The translations under genes and the position numbers were made by a program. Below are positions 9,894-20,734 of a DNA stretch of 64,000 bases, piece by piece; position 1 is the stretch's first letter, and every line of letters starts with the position of its first letter. Source of the DNA: Acestrorhynchus altus (lineage: Eukaryota; Chordata; Actinopteri; Characiformes; Acestrorhynchidae); assembly GCA_034509495.1 (NCBI GenBank), contig CM067503.1, forward strand, positions 1,682,437 to 1,746,436. The letters run 5' to 3'. The notes beneath the pieces were generated by a model. That model was not told where the DNA came from. It ran no database searches and saw only the letters and a program-made list of their open reading frames with translations.

Positions 9894-10485
9894 ATGCTGG
9901 TTTATACTGGTCTGGTGCTGGTTGACCACTATAGTAGTGTCAGAAATACAATATATTCTGGTTTATCCTGGTTTGGAGCTGGTGTGTTGCTGGTAAACCA
10001 TCATACTAGTGTCCTAGAAACAATATACGCTGGGTTGTCCTGGTTTGATGTTGGCGTGGAGCTGGTTAACCAGTATACCAGTGTTCAAAACACAACATAT
10101 GCTGGTGCATACTGGTCTGGTGCTGGTTGAGCACAAATAGTAGTGTCCCAAACACAATATTTTCTGGCTTATTCTGGTTTGGAGCTGGTGTGGTGCTGAT
10201 TAACCAGTATACCAGTGTTCGAAACACAACAAATGCTAGTGTGAGCTGATTAATACTGGTCTGGTCCTGGTTCATCCCCATAGTAGTGTCCCAAACACAA
10301 TATATTCTGGTTTATGCTGGTTTGGTGCTGGTTAATCAGTAAAGCAGTGTTCAAAACACAGCATATGCTGGTGTGTGCTAGTTTATACTGGTTTGGTGCT
10401 GGTTGACCACCATAGTAGTGTTCCAGACACAACCTGTGCTGGTTTGTAGTGGTCTAATGTTGGTGTGGTTTGGTGTCTGAGGTAT
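9893..10485. repeat. GCTGGTT-type minisatellite
   Basis: Degenerate tandem units built from 'ctggtttatactggtttgg', TGCTGGTTGACCAC and 'catagtagtgtcc.aaacacaa' recur about every 55-65 bp, with alternative segments reading AACCAGTATACCAGTGTTC. About nine to ten units. Open frames on both strands here are repeat artefacts. The inverse-complement motif class (ACCAGCATGACC) forms the array at 27395-27730. Confidence 0.85.
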
Positions 10486-10709
10486 GTACTCTGTGTGGTT
10501 GTGCGTTCACTGTGAACAGCAGATGTTGAGGGCAGTTTAAATGATTCCTTGCTGCAGCTGCAGCAGAGCAGAACATCAGGAGGCTGCAGAGCTCCCATCT
10601 TTAATACACACTGCGTTGGGGATGGGTTATCATCAGTAGTACTGAGTGTGTGATCCGGTTCAGAGTGAATGAAGGAAAAGAACAGTATGCAAAGGTTTGG
10701 TTTTCACGT
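10486..10709. other. Unassigned noncoding sequence
   Basis: No gene or repeat recognised apart from the short palindromic CTGCAGCTGCAG at about 10553. Confidence 0.4.
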
Positions 10710-10713
10710 CAAT

Positions 10714-10805
<92 letters not shown>
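10710..10805. repeat. (CAAT)n tetranucleotide repeat
   Basis: About 24 CAAT units with a single CAAC interruption. On the plus strand it reads as tandem S-I-N-Q residues, which explains an 82-codon frame at 10650. Confidence 0.97.
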
Positions 10806-10807
<2 letters not shown>

Positions 10808-10875
10808 GAACTTTATTTATATAGCCCTGTTTAGACCTAATGAGACTGGGATTCAAAGTGCTTCACAAGTGATCA
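10806..10875 (+). mobile_element. Teleost interspersed repeat fragment
   Basis: CTTTATTTATATAGCCC followed by CAAAGTGCTTCACAAG resembles a widespread fish repeat end (TTTATATAGC...AAAGTGCTTCACA). The class is uncertain. It abuts the (CAAT)n tract, as microsatellites often do at retroelement tails. Confidence 0.5.
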
Positions 10876-11199
10876 AAGAATTACAACTAAAATTTTAATA
10901 ATAAAAATAAATGAAAGAAATTAATAAAATAAGCAATAAACATTAGAAATTAAAAATGAAAATATGGGTTTAAATAAACGTATAAAATGTAACAGTGTGG
11001 AATAAAAAGTGGGACTGATCGGCAATAAAATGTAATAACAGTTACAATAAAATACATTATAAATAATGTAAAATCATTAAAAATAAATAGGATTAAAATA
11101 TAGATGAAACAGCATCAACAAAACTTCTTGGAGGAACAACTAAGAGAGAGGCACTGGAGGATCAGATCTTCCTGCTTCACTAAACAAATGCATTTCTGA
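10876..11199. other. AT-rich stretch upstream of a Tc1 remnant
   Basis: Very A-rich (ATAAAAATAAATGA type). No gene. The expected 5' inverted terminal repeat of the following transposon cannot be recognised here. Confidence 0.4.
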
Positions 11200-12309
11200 T
11201 ATCTAGTCTGGAGCAGGAGCATGTACTGCAGAGATACACAGATCTGGGGAAGGTACAGAAACATTTCTGCTGCATTGAAGATCCCAATGAGATCAGTGGC
11301 CTCCATCATCCACAAATGTAAGAAGTTTGGAACCACCAGGACTCTTCATAGAGCTGGTCACCTGACCAAATTGAGCGGTCATGGTAGGAGGGTCTTAGTC
11401 AGGGAGGTGAACAAGAACCTAATGGTCACTCTGACAGAGCTCCTCTGTGGAGAGAGGAGAACCTTTCAGAAGGACAACCATTTCTGCAGAACTCCACCAA
11501 TCAGGCCTGTATGGTAGAGTGGCCAGATGAAAGCCACTCCTCAGTAAAAGACAGGACAGCCAGTCTGGAGTCTCCAAAAGGCACCTAAAGGTCTCTTGGC
11601 CCATCAGGTCTGGAGGAAACCAAGCACTGCTCATCACCTAGTCAATACCATTCCTACAGTGAAGCATGGTGGTGGCAGCATCATGCTGTGGGGATGTTTC
11701 TCTGCAGTAGAGAACTGGGAGTCAGGGTCGAGGGAAAGATGACTGCAGCGGTGTTTAGAGTCATCCTTGATGATAACCTTCTCCAGAGCACTCTGGACCT
11801 CAGACTGGGATGAAGATTTATCTTCCAAAAGGACAACGACCCTAAACACACAGCCAAGATAACAAAGGAGTGTCTTCAGGACAACTCTGTGAATGCCCTT
11901 GAGTGTCCCAGCCAGAGACCAGACTTTAACCTGATTGAACATCTCTGGAGATATCAAAAAAAATGACTGTGCACCGACGCTCCCAATCCAATCCCATTGA
12001 GCTTAAGAGGTTCTGCAAAGAAGAATGGGAGAACCTTCCCAAAAACAGGTGTCGAGCTTGAAGCATTAAACTCAACTCAATTCTTGAGGGTTAAATTGCA
12101 ACCAAAGGTGCTTCGACAAAGTATTGAACAAAGACTGTTAATACGTATGTGTTTATTTTTAATAAATAAATGAAGATTTCAAACAAACGTTTCTCACTTT
12201 GTCATCGTGGGATATTTTCTGTAGAACTATGAGGGGACAATGAATTGGATCCATTTTGGAATAAGGCTCTAACTGAAGCTCTGTGAATATTGTTCGGATG
12301 CAGTGTAGT
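11200..12309 (+). pseudogene. Tc1-like transposon with degenerate transposase (lineage 1)
   Basis: The plus-strand translation, in several frames, follows a Tc1 transposase in order: GRYRNISAALKIPMRSVASI and a helix-turn-helix region with FGTTRTLHRAGHLTKLSG (about 11250-11390), VREVNKNLMVTLTEL, then [18 protein letters not shown] (about 11655-11710), [26 protein letters not shown] with the second catalytic Asp (about 11825-11870), and [15 protein letters not shown] with the Glu of the DD34E triad (about 11910-11955). Frameshifts and stops separate the blocks. Past the coding part, TTAATAAATAAATGAAG, TCTTTGTCATCGTGGG-like sequence and GCTCTGTGAATATTGTTCGG at about 12280 match the 3' end of salmonid-type Tc1 elements. 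The 5' terminus is lost. Not mobile. Confidence 0.88.
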
Positions 12310-12719
12310 ACCACAAAATATACCGTAACCAATTACAGCCGGTTGAAGGCAGGATTTTTCTGAACACTCTGAAAGTTGAGTATTTCACACCCTGCACTTT
12401 AAGACACTCTGAGTCCACTAACCTTAAAGGTCACTGTGTGGCCTGTCCCCATCACCTCACCTCAGCTACTTCTTCTGTGAACAAACAAGCTTCAGATGTT
12501 CAAAGGACAGGAGGCGTAAACACGCTGACTTCTTGAGAACCCACCAGCCTCGTTTCTTTCCAGTGCAGACCACAAACCGTCCGATTCGCTCTGCATGACC
12601 CTGCATGTAGAGCTGAGGCTTGCATTCAAAACAAACCACTGGTCTGAAATGGCAGGACGCATTGTCTCACATACACATACCATTTTCTAGATTGTGGACA
12701 GGGCATACAGTACAGCATA
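12310..12719. other. Unassigned noncoding sequence
   Basis: No repeat or gene is recognised; a 63-codon minus frame at 12492-12683 has no known domain. Confidence 0.4.
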
Positions 12720-12822
12720 TACAGTCAGGTCCGTAAGTATTTGGACAGTGACACAATTTATGTATGGTTGTCTCTTTATGTCACATCAGTGGATTTGAAA
12801 TGAACCAATCAAGATGTGACAA
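12720..12822 (+). mobile_element. DNA transposon end, 'CAGGTCCGTAAGTATTTGG' family
   Basis: ACAGTCAGGTCCGTAAGTAT, TTGGACAGTGACACAA and GTGGATTTGAAATGAACCAA form the characteristic terminal sequence of a common fish DNA transposon. Only one end is present. It abuts the Tc1 lineage 2 element. Confidence 0.6.
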
Positions 12823-13970
12823 TGTTAGGACACCCCATATACACCTTTCATGTATGGACATTTGATCTTCTTCTTAACTATACTGTGAGATGGAGGTGAT
12901 ATAACTAAACACATGCAACTGAAGAAAAGTCTTATAAAAGTCATTTGTAAAATGTAATGAGTAGAAATGCAAGGAAAAATTTAGGACACGCCCACATTTA
13001 TTTCAACTTAAAATGCCTAGAATCAGTTGCAGAACATCAGCTACAAATGATTAGACCATCATTAGAGAAGGCTTTGGAGGAGGCCATCTAATTGAAACCC
13101 CAGACATTTGTTTGGTTTGCTCTTGATTGTCAAAGTGTCATCATGGCCAGATTCAAAGAGCTCTCAGAGATGTAGATGCAGATAAAACTAGGAAGGGATC
13201 TCAAAAGATCTCAGAACAATTAGAAATCAGCTGTTCTACTGTCCAGACAATACATTTAAAACCAGTGTCAGCATGGCAGGTCAGGTTCTGCCCAAGAGCA
13301 GACCGTGAGGTGATTAAAGAATCTCCAACAATCTTAAATATCATCATGGGGCCTATGAGTAGCTCTTGCCACAGTTGGTCAAAGTGCAGAATCCACCATC
13401 AGAAAGAGACCAAACAAGTTTGAAGTTCATGGAAGGTGTGGAAGGAGGAAACCCGAACTGTCAAAAAAAGTTGGACTTTTGGAAGAATGTGCTTTGGAAA
13501 GAAGGCATGTTTAGTGCAAACCAAACACAGCATTTGAGCAGAAGAAGCTCATAGCAGCTGTGAAGCATGGTGGTGGAAGTGTGATGGTTTGGAGCTGCTC
13601 TGCTGCAGCAGGGTGTGGAGATCTCTCCATCATAGAAACCACTATGAGATCTTTATTGTATCAGAGGGGGTTTGAGGAGAACGTAAGAGCGTCTGTACAA
13701 AGACTGATGCTGGAACATCACAGAGCTGGAAGAATTCCGCATGGAGGAGTGGGAACGTCGTTCTTCCAGTCGATGTCAGAGACGGTAGACGGTGATAGAA
13801 ACATCTGACTGACATTATTTCAGCTGAAGGAGGAGATACAGTTATTGGGACAAAGAGGGTCCTAATTTTTCCCTCCCATGAAAATTGCATTTCTATTAAT
13901 TACATTTTATAGATGTTGTTTAAAAGACATTTCTTCGTCTCTCAATATTGTTCAAATGTCACATGACTGT
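12823..13970 (+). pseudogene. Tc1-like transposon with degenerate transposase (lineage 2)
   Basis: Reading in order on the plus strand: MARFKELSEM (13143), GSQKISEQLEISCSTVQTI (13197-13255; helix-turn-helix), a central part with VEGGNPNCQKKLDFWKN, and [20 protein letters not shown] (about 13557-13617), then [19 protein letters not shown]. Stops and frameshifts are frequent, and the block with the second catalytic Asp is degenerate. The upstream AAAAATTTAGGACACGCCCA and downstream AGAGGGTCCTAATTTTTCCC segments probably derive from the inverted ends. Minus-strand relatives lie at 17580-18440 and a short plus fragment at 52421-52505. Confidence 0.85.
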
Positions 13971-14124
13971 AATTTGCTACCAAAAAGACGGGTAGTCAGA
14001 GACTGATGACTGTACAACTTAATTTTCTTTCCAGATACTGTTATATTACATCGTAGAACCCGGGAGTGTGTGTGGGTGCATTCTACAGTGTATAATCATA
14101 GGAGAACAAGTAATTACTATATAA
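13971..14124. other. Spacer between Tc1 remnants
   Basis: No feature recognised. Confidence 0.4.
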
Positions 14125-14700
14125 TTACTACAATGCTGTGCAAAGGTTCAGGCACCTGTGGGCCACTTCTCTGGATGTTCTCAGTACAACACTAAAAGGA
14201 AAATAAATACAAATCACATTCCTACAGAAGGTCATGCTTGTCCAACACTGTGTTGATTTAAACATCTCCAAAGCTCTCCTGATGGGAGTCGTGGGATAGA
14301 ACAGAACTGGCGTGGGGTGTTCAGGAGAAATCTGGAATCTGCCCGTCTGTAGTTTGATCCCATTTGTGAAACATTGTACTGGTAATACTATAGTTTGGGC
14401 CTGTTTATTTCTAACCATTGGACCAATAAATTCTAAATTATCCATGTAAGAAAAGACCAGGACATGAGTCCATGAGCTGAATCTCAAGAGTGTGGGTCAT
14501 GCGACAAGACAACAACCCTGAGCACACAAAAGACACCAGATACTGAAAGCATACTTTCCTAGTACCAGAACTTTTACTCTCATAGATATAAAATATTGGA
14601 TCTAAAAATATTGGAAATATTGGACTTAAATCTGAAATATAGGAACTTGCTCTTGTGGAACATGTAGATGAAGTTGCTGAGATGTTCTCTATATGCACCC
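14125..14700 (+). pseudogene. Tc1-like transposon, deleted copy (lineage 3)
   Basis: GCTGTGCAAAGGTTCAGGCA near 14135 resembles a terminal sequence of a fish Tc1-like element. At 14490-14540 the frame reads WVMRQDNNPEHTKDT, the block around the second catalytic Asp (usual form WVMQQDNDPKHTSK). About 14390-14480 carries decayed upstream blocks (GTTTGGGCCTGTTTATTTCT corresponds to the VWACF region). The N-terminal DNA-binding half and the end with the catalytic Glu are missing. Confidence 0.7.
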
Positions 14701-15264
14701 CCTGACCTCGGGTTCTGCCTTGTGTGGCTGTTCCTCAGTATCTGAAAAGCAGTGCTGGAAGGTTTGGGTTCAGCAGCCCAGTGCAGTCGGGCCATTCATC
14801 CTTCGCCGTCATCTCAGACGGGCCACCAATCAAACGCCACGCATTATTCAGGGAGTCCGTAAATACAGTAGGAATGACATCTGAAAAGCTTCGGGATGAT
14901 TATTACTCAGCGCTCTGATGCGCCGTCGTTGGAGTGATGAAGCATCTTGGCTCCGGAGCCGGGAGAAGAGAAACTGCGAGGTTCATTAATAAAACATTCC
15001 CAAAGACCCAGCCAGACGCTGTGAATTCAGTCTGTTTTAAAGCGAGGCTTCTATTAGCTTTCAGCCAAGATCAAAAACAAAAGCCACGTTGATTTACATC
15101 GTACTTTATTCCCAGCTCTGTAAACCAGGAACGTCCAAACTCCTACACGCCTACTAGTATTAAAGGGCCTATTCTACTTAATTCATCATGGTGGTGATGT
15201 CACCACCACAACAGTTTAGCCCCACCCATTCAGGTGGAAGTGATGCGGAATGTTGTTATTGGAG
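14701..15264. other. Single-copy island, candidate regulatory element
   Basis: 14760-15115 is repeat-free and complex (GGGCCATTCATCCTTCGCC, GGTTCATTAATAAAACATTC, TCTATTAGCTTTCAGCC). Two overlapping plus frames at 14693-14918 have no recognised domain. The region from 15115 to 15264 may already belong to repeats. Confidence 0.35.
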
Positions 15265-15640
15265 ATGCATCAATATAGGAACAGTTGGTCCTTGTTTCTT
15301 CCGAAATCAAAGGTATTAAACGTATTTATCCTGATTTTGTTGGAGAAACCATCTCTACTGTTCTGGGAGGACTGTCTATTAAGTACATTGCTGTGAGGAT
15401 TTGATTGCATCCAGCCACAAGGGAATCAGTGAGGTCACCATCCCACCACATCGCCAACTCCCCAGCTCATCCCAAAAATACAGAGCTCCATCATTCCAGA
15501 GAACCCAGTTCCGCTGCTCCACAGCTCAATGCTGGGGGGCTTTATACCCCTCTAGCCCACGCCTGGCATTAGACATGGAACCATCAGCATCATGTTTATT
15601 TGCTCCAGAGCTTTGTTTCAAAACGGTTCTATATAAAATC
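15265..15640 (+). mobile_element. 'GGGACACCTG' DNA element, long internal copy
   Basis: Ordered segments: CGAAATCAAAGGTATTAAA, TTTATCCTGATTTTGTTGGA, CATCTCTACTGTTCTGGGAG, GTGAGGATTTGATTGCATCC, CATTCCAGAGAACCCAG, CTGCTCCACAGCTCAATGC, GGGGGGCTTTATACCCCTC and CACGCCTGGCATTAGACATG. The short palindrome GGGGCTTTATACCCC lies inside. No transposase is encoded; the open frame at 15401-15772 is a by-product. The terminal sequences are degenerate. Confidence 0.8.
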
Positions 15641-15935
15641 CTCTACAACCCGTCTGTAGAACCATTTCACAACGCAAAGAACCTTACTCATGCAAAGCTG
15701 GTGTTCATGGTTCTATTTAGAACCCTGTCCTTTACTGAACAGAGTAGTAAAGTTAAGAAAAGGAACCTCTAAAGAACCCTCCACCACCACATCTCCTCCC
15801 TTTAAACCATATCGCCAATGATCCCTGACTCCATTTCTCAGAATGAGGACTCTGAACTCGGACTCCGCCATACAGTCTCCTCCCACTTCACCACAAGTCA
15901 ACCAATACATTGTTCTAACAAGATGCTTGAAAGAG
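15641..15935. other. Unassigned, partly repeated noncoding sequence
   Basis: 'gaacctt', 'agaaccct' and 'aaccattt' words recur (15640-15780), typical of fish repeats with 'GGTTCT' words. No gene. Confidence 0.35.
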
Positions 15936-16400
15936 CATCGGTATGGTACTGTTTGTTGGAGGGAGGGGCTGTTTGTGCTCTTTCTTTGTTTACACAGAGT
16001 TCAAATAAAAGGGAAAATCCTGATATACACATAAATCACAAAAACATTAAAGGAAACTCAGGTTTTTGTTTTTTTTTAACCTCTATTAAGTATTTTAAAG
16101 AACTTATTATTATAAATCTCTGTCATTTAATCAATGCTTTTCAGATCAAAACACTATCGTTGATGAATTTCCAACAGGATCGCTGAGATGTTTTTAGTCT
16201 TTATAAGAAAAAACAAAACTAAATTGTGATCAGAACATGGTAACAGTCATACAAATACGTAAATTGTCTCAATATTTATGATCTCCTGAAAATAACAGTA
16301 TCTGGTGTGTGTCCTATAACTACTTTTATATTGTTTTAATGAATAAAAATACGACAAACTACAGAAATATCCCAAAGTTAGTCTAGAGTTGGAGACTAAT
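15936..16400 (+). mobile_element. Dispersed repeat family F copy
   Basis: GGGAGGGGCTGTTTGTGCTC, TTTCTTTGTTTACACAGAG, TTCAAATAAAAGGGAAAATC, TTTTAGTCTTTATAAG and CTGAAAATAACAGTATCTGG match the copy at 50060-50560 in the same order. Open frames of 62-122 codons across it are not conserved between copies. Confidence 0.65.
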
Positions 16401-16879
16401 GTCTTTTAAAAGCTAATAATCCTAAATCAAATAACAAATGCAAGAGCTCGCATGGTTTTTCATTACCAGGTAACAGGATTTATCGCATTGGCAAACGGAA
16501 CATCCAGCACAATGCATACTGGAGGGTGGCTTACATCACATGTCCCAACCCAGGCCTTGAAGACAGAGCCAAGCTCCATTTTGTTCTTTCCTGGCTCCTA
16601 ACACACCTGGACCAGGTACTCGAGGCCTACGACGCTGATTACTGGCTCAGCCATGCTGGCAACTAGAGCTGAGCGCAGAATTTGGCGTGCCGCTAAAAGT
16701 CGAACGCTGCTGGGTGAAGGCGAGATGTTTGCAGCTTTCCGCTGAAGCTGCAGGAGTTGCTGTCGCCTTTCACCGCAGTGAACTGAGAGTGGTTTCGTAA
16801 TCCTGTGCGCTATACTGTGAACCTTTTCTGCTGTCAACCTTTTCTGGTGCAAACAGTAACCTAGTTACCAAGTAAGGTG
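16401..16879. other. Unassigned, locally GC-rich noncoding sequence
   Basis: 16450-16850 is richer in GC than its neighbours, and a minus frame of 84 codons (16598-16852) shows no known domain. It sits between two family F copies of opposite orientation, so it could be the interior of a longer element, but I do not recognise it. Confidence 0.35.
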
Positions 16880-17330
16880 TTTTTGTGGTTATTCTGTTAT
16901 ATATTTGATTTACAGAATAACAATAGAATTATGATATTAGTTTCACAGCTACAGGATGACCTTTTGACCCCCAAGACAAGTTTTCATAGTTTGATGTACT
17001 TTATTTGCCAAAATAAAGGAAAAAAAGATATTGTTCTTTTCAGGAGATGTAAATACTTACAGAATTTAGATATTTTTTATGAATTTGTCCATGTTTTTGT
17101 CAAATATGTACTTTCACCTACAATGTGTTGTGCTTTTTTTGGGACTAAAAAATACCCGTAGATGAAATTTGACAAGAATATTTATAACAATGAGTTCTTC
17201 AAAATACTTAACAGTGCATAAAAAAGCCACAATGCCCTTCAGTAGTATTCAGGACTCTTATTTTGAAAGAAAGAAAGCAAAGTGATGTTATTAGCCCCGC
17301 CCCCTCTCTCTGATCAGTCAGAGCATGTAC
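16880..17330 (-). mobile_element. Dispersed repeat family F copy, inverted
   Basis: In reverse complement it matches the 50060-50560 copy: CAAATATGTACTTTCACC, TTTTTGGGACTAAAAAATA and, near 17293, GCCCCGCCCCCTCTCTCTGA with TCAGTCAGAGC. With the copy at 15936-16400 it forms an inverted pair. Confidence 0.5.
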
Positions 17331-17579
17331 ACGTGGTCAGAGCAGTAAACATGCACTGGAAGCTCCTTTGGTATTTAAACTGGGATTTAATTCAGATGGA
17401 GCTGGATTCCCGAGCAGTGATGAGACCATGGTAAGGTAGTTTGTAATATGTGTATCATGTCTGATGGTTACTCTGATCCTGAGTTATGAAGCCTAGAAAG
17501 GCGCATGTAACTTCCCACAAAGTGTGGATCTCAGAGTAAATTTTACATTTTATTTTACATTTGATTTATGTTGACGTTT
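17331..17579. other. Unassigned noncoding sequence
   Basis: No feature recognised. Confidence 0.4.
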
Positions 17580-17880
17580 CATTTCCACTCCTCCATGCAG
17601 AATCCTTTCAGCTCTGTGATGTTTGTACAGACGCTTTTAGGTTCTCCTCAAGCCCCCTCTGATACAATAAAGATCTCATAGTGGTTTCTGTCTGGAGAGA
17701 TCTCCAGACCCTGCTGCAGCAAAGCAGCCCCAAACCACCACACTTCCACCACCATGCTTCACAGTTTGAGACAAAGTAGTCATCTGCATCTACCTTCTTT
17801 CTGAAGGCCTCAGAGAGCTCTTTGCATCTGGCCATGGTGATCCCACTCACTCACAGCAATCAAGAGCAGCTGGTAAAAGG
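17580..17880 (-). pseudogene. Tc1-like lineage 2, internally deleted copy
   Basis: Minus-strand translation starts [18 protein letters not shown], the N-terminal start of this transposase, and then jumps directly to the region of [12 protein letters not shown] (read out of frame as [10 protein letters not shown]), ending [19 protein letters not shown]. About 150 internal residues are deleted. It cannot encode a working enzyme. Confidence 0.8.
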
Positions 17881-18440
17881 TTCTTGAGGTTCTTTTATGA
17901 CAGTAAGGGTTTCCTTCATGAACACCTCCAATGAAAATCTACCTTGTTTGGTCTCTTTCTGATGGTAGATGCACTTTGGCTGTAATCAGAGCTACCTGAA
18001 GGTCTGTGATGAACATTTTAGGATTGTTGGACCTTCTTTACTCATCCTGTGATTCTTGAGCTGAACTTGTTAGGACAAGGTCTGATCTGGTCATGTGGTC
18101 GGTTGTTTTAAATGTTCCCCTTGTAATTGATTCTCCAGACAGTCCATCCGTCCATCGTGGAACGACTGATTTCTAATTGTCCTGAGATCTTTCTAAATCC
18201 CTTCCCAGACTCACCTGCATCTAAACCTTCTTTTGTGAAGGCCTCACAGAGCTGTTTAGATCCTACCATGGTGATCCCACTCGTTGCAATCAAGAGCAGA
18301 CCAAACTAATGTCTGAGGTTCAAATAAAACAGGCTCCTCCAAAGTCTTCTCTAACACTGGTCTAATTGTTAGGCATTGTGGGGGTGTCCTAACTTTTCCT
18401 CACACGAAAATTCCATATTCTATTTTTTGGCAGTGGTCTC
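17881..18440 (-). pseudogene. Tc1-like lineage 2, 5' and central part
   Basis: From 18440 downward on the minus strand: AGTTAGGACACCCCCACA (end region), MVGSKQLCEAFTKEGLDAG, GFRKISGQLEISRSTMDGW (helix-turn-helix) and then decayed central sequence down to about 17930. It is followed directly by the internally deleted copy at 17580-17880 in the same orientation, giving a tandem pair. Confidence 0.75.
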
Positions 18441-19029
18441 GTAAGCCCCCTTTAGATCAGCAGGGTAAGAAATGGGACCCCTTACAGCCTCATGGTCCTC
18501 ATGTGCGTGTACCCTACAGAGCCGGAAGTGTGCCATTTGGGCCTGTGTCCATTCCGCAGAGGTTGCGTATCATCACTGTGTCCATATGGCAGTGGTCATG
18601 TTTCTCGTGAACTCTTGGCTGCACCGCCCCCACACTTTCCAGTGATGCTGCTGTGTTCTGGGTCTGTAAGCTCTCAGAGAACCTCCACAACAGTGGATGA
18701 AATGGATGCATCACAGACAGATGGAGAACTGACACAGGGCTCCGTCCACATCCATATCAGTACCTAGGGTTGAACGGACACATGCCAGACATTGACCAGT
18801 CTTATATAGAACCAGGACAACCTAAGGAACCTCTTGGATGCTTAAGCGGTTCATTGCCTGTAGATGGTTCTACGTGGCATCAAATGGGTTCTGCCATTTT
18901 TGTGAGTCAAACCCATTGAAGTACCTTCCTTTTAAGAGCGTCCAGAGTTTTCCCTGCATTTTCCCAAAACCTCTATATAGAACATGTAAGAAAGTCATTT
19001 TTGCCTCCAGCATATGTTGAAGTGATGCC
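18441..19029. other. Unassigned noncoding sequence with 'GGTTCT' words
   Basis: No exon is recognised. 18780-18990 has repeated 'agaacc', 'ggttc' and 'atatagaac' words as in decayed fish repeats. Frames at 18492-18767 (91 codons) and its antisense have no domain. Confidence 0.35.
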
Positions 19030-20130
19030 TGGAATATTCCTTCATTTTAATGACCCTCTGGGTATTCAGCAGCACAATTGGTCATGGCGGATGCGAGTGC
19101 TATTGATGGCAGATGGCAGAATTTGGTGCTGAAATCCATAACGGCGGCTGCGTTCTTCTAAACAGGTGCCGCTCGATACTACATTCTCGGCACATCTCTC
19201 CAGATATCTGTATTAAGCAACACCAGGTCAGGACGGCATATGTGGGATGGGGGGAGCGAGGAGCAAAGGAAGCGGCGGTGAGGAAGGGATTCAAATATGG
19301 AAGATTTTTTGTTTGTTTGTTTTTACGAAAACAATGCCAATATATCTCGGTCCACATATGGAAATGCTCACATATGTCCTCGCAGTGAGTGGGCTTCTGG
19401 GCTTCGGCTCGTGCTTTACACATTTGAATGCTCTCTGACCCCCGACCGGCATCGGGTTAACCGAGGCCTGCTTTCGTGCCGACTGGAAGGAGGGTCTAAA
19501 TAATCCCTGGCGAAGCACAAAAAGCCATTTACTCAACGAGGAACTTTGAAAACAATCTCCAAGATAATGAATCCCTTAATCATAAATGACAGCTTTGCGT
19601 TCAGAATGTTTTCGATATCTAAAGATAGGCCATTAAGGCTGCGGCGACGTCTCCCAACGTCGGTCTAGCAGATGTTATTAATGGTAGCGGGGGCTGCGCC
19701 ACGGAGGGAACGTGGGCATTTCAACTCTCCTGACAAGAACATATCAGAATGCGGTCAAACATATAACAACGTATTAGTGCGTAATGGCTACATATTGACA
19801 TTCTTTGAGCGAACTCGGATGCCACGTTGCCGTGCTGTCTTTCACAACAAGCCGTCAGGCCTTGTTTTTCGCCGCCGTATATCTGCTTTACTTCAAAGCT
19901 CCGAGCGCTGGAGACAACCCGAGGTGGAACGAGGCGGCTCGACGTGCGAAGATAGCTGGGGTTGGCTTCAGATAAGGCTTTGATTAGTCTGATGCGTTCA
20001 TTAATGAGGCTTTATCTCTCACACACCTCTGCGCTGTGTCTGAGAACTTGGAGCCGGAGTGTGTGACAGAACGTTCGCGCCTCTAACAGGATTACACACA
20101 ACGCGGCACCTTCCTATCTCCTTCCTTGCC
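19030..20130. other. Long single-copy island, candidate regulatory cluster
   Basis: About 1.1 kb without any recognised repeat. The composition is balanced and the texture complex (TAATGACCCTCTGGG, GCAGATGGCAGAATTTGG, ACTCAACGAGGAAC, TTAATCATAAATGACAGC, GTTCATTAATGAGGC). Many short frames overlap on both strands, none with a known domain. This is a good candidate for several conserved noncoding elements. Confidence 0.35.
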
Positions 20131-20133
20131 TTC

Positions 20134-20154
20134 TTTTTTTTTTTTTTTTTTTTT
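20134..20154. repeat. T homopolymer (21 T)
   Basis: An uninterrupted T run is followed by GC-rich CCGGCGGCCTTGCGCGCG and then (ATTT)n at about 20178-20208. Confidence 0.95.
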
Positions 20155-20560
20155 CCGGCGGCCTTGCGCGCGCTGCGTATTTATTTATTTATTTATTTAT
20201 TTGCTTATTTATTTTCTGCTGCTGTTGTCGTTGTTATTGTTCTTGCCGTTGTTGGTTTTTGACGTGCCGTGCTGAATTGGCACTTCAGTCTTGTCTGATT
20301 TTATAGTCCCACACTGAGCCCTTTATCAGGCCTTGATTAGTTCCACACGCCAGGGAGAAAAGCATGACAAGCCCTTGAATCGGCGTATTATATGTGTTTC
20401 TACATGGCATGTGCTAATGTTGGGTGGGGGGGTCCAGATGGAAACAGACGCCATCATCATGTCTTATCTGTCTCATTATCAGAGCTGTTCGCCACGTTTA
20501 TAAAAGAGCTGCACCTTGGCGACGATGTTCTCCATGCACGTGCTGAAGTGCCAGTACAGT
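20155..20560. other. Noncoding stretch with (ATTT)n and TTG-rich segment
   Basis: (TTTA)n about 20178-20213; then a GTTGTTGTTATTG-like stretch to 20250. 20260-20530 is complex, with no repeat recognised. Confidence 0.45.
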
Positions 20561-20734
20561 ACCAATGTAGTGCTTGCACACACTGGCCATTTTATCAGAA
20601 ACACTTTGAAGCCCGTCTGACGCTGCACACTTTAGCAGCCCCACCTCTCCATTCATCAGTGACCACCATAGGACCACTGCTGACCGCTGCTTTTTGTTTG
20701 AGGGGTGGGTTGGTTTTAGCCAAACAGTGATGCT
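20561..20734 (+). mobile_element. Probable DNA-element remnant
   Basis: CTGGCCATTTTATCAGAAAC followed by CATTCATCAGTGACCACC and AGGACCACTGCTGACC resembles pieces of a common fish DNA element that ends in CATTTTATCAG..CAC. Diverged and incomplete. Confidence 0.35.
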
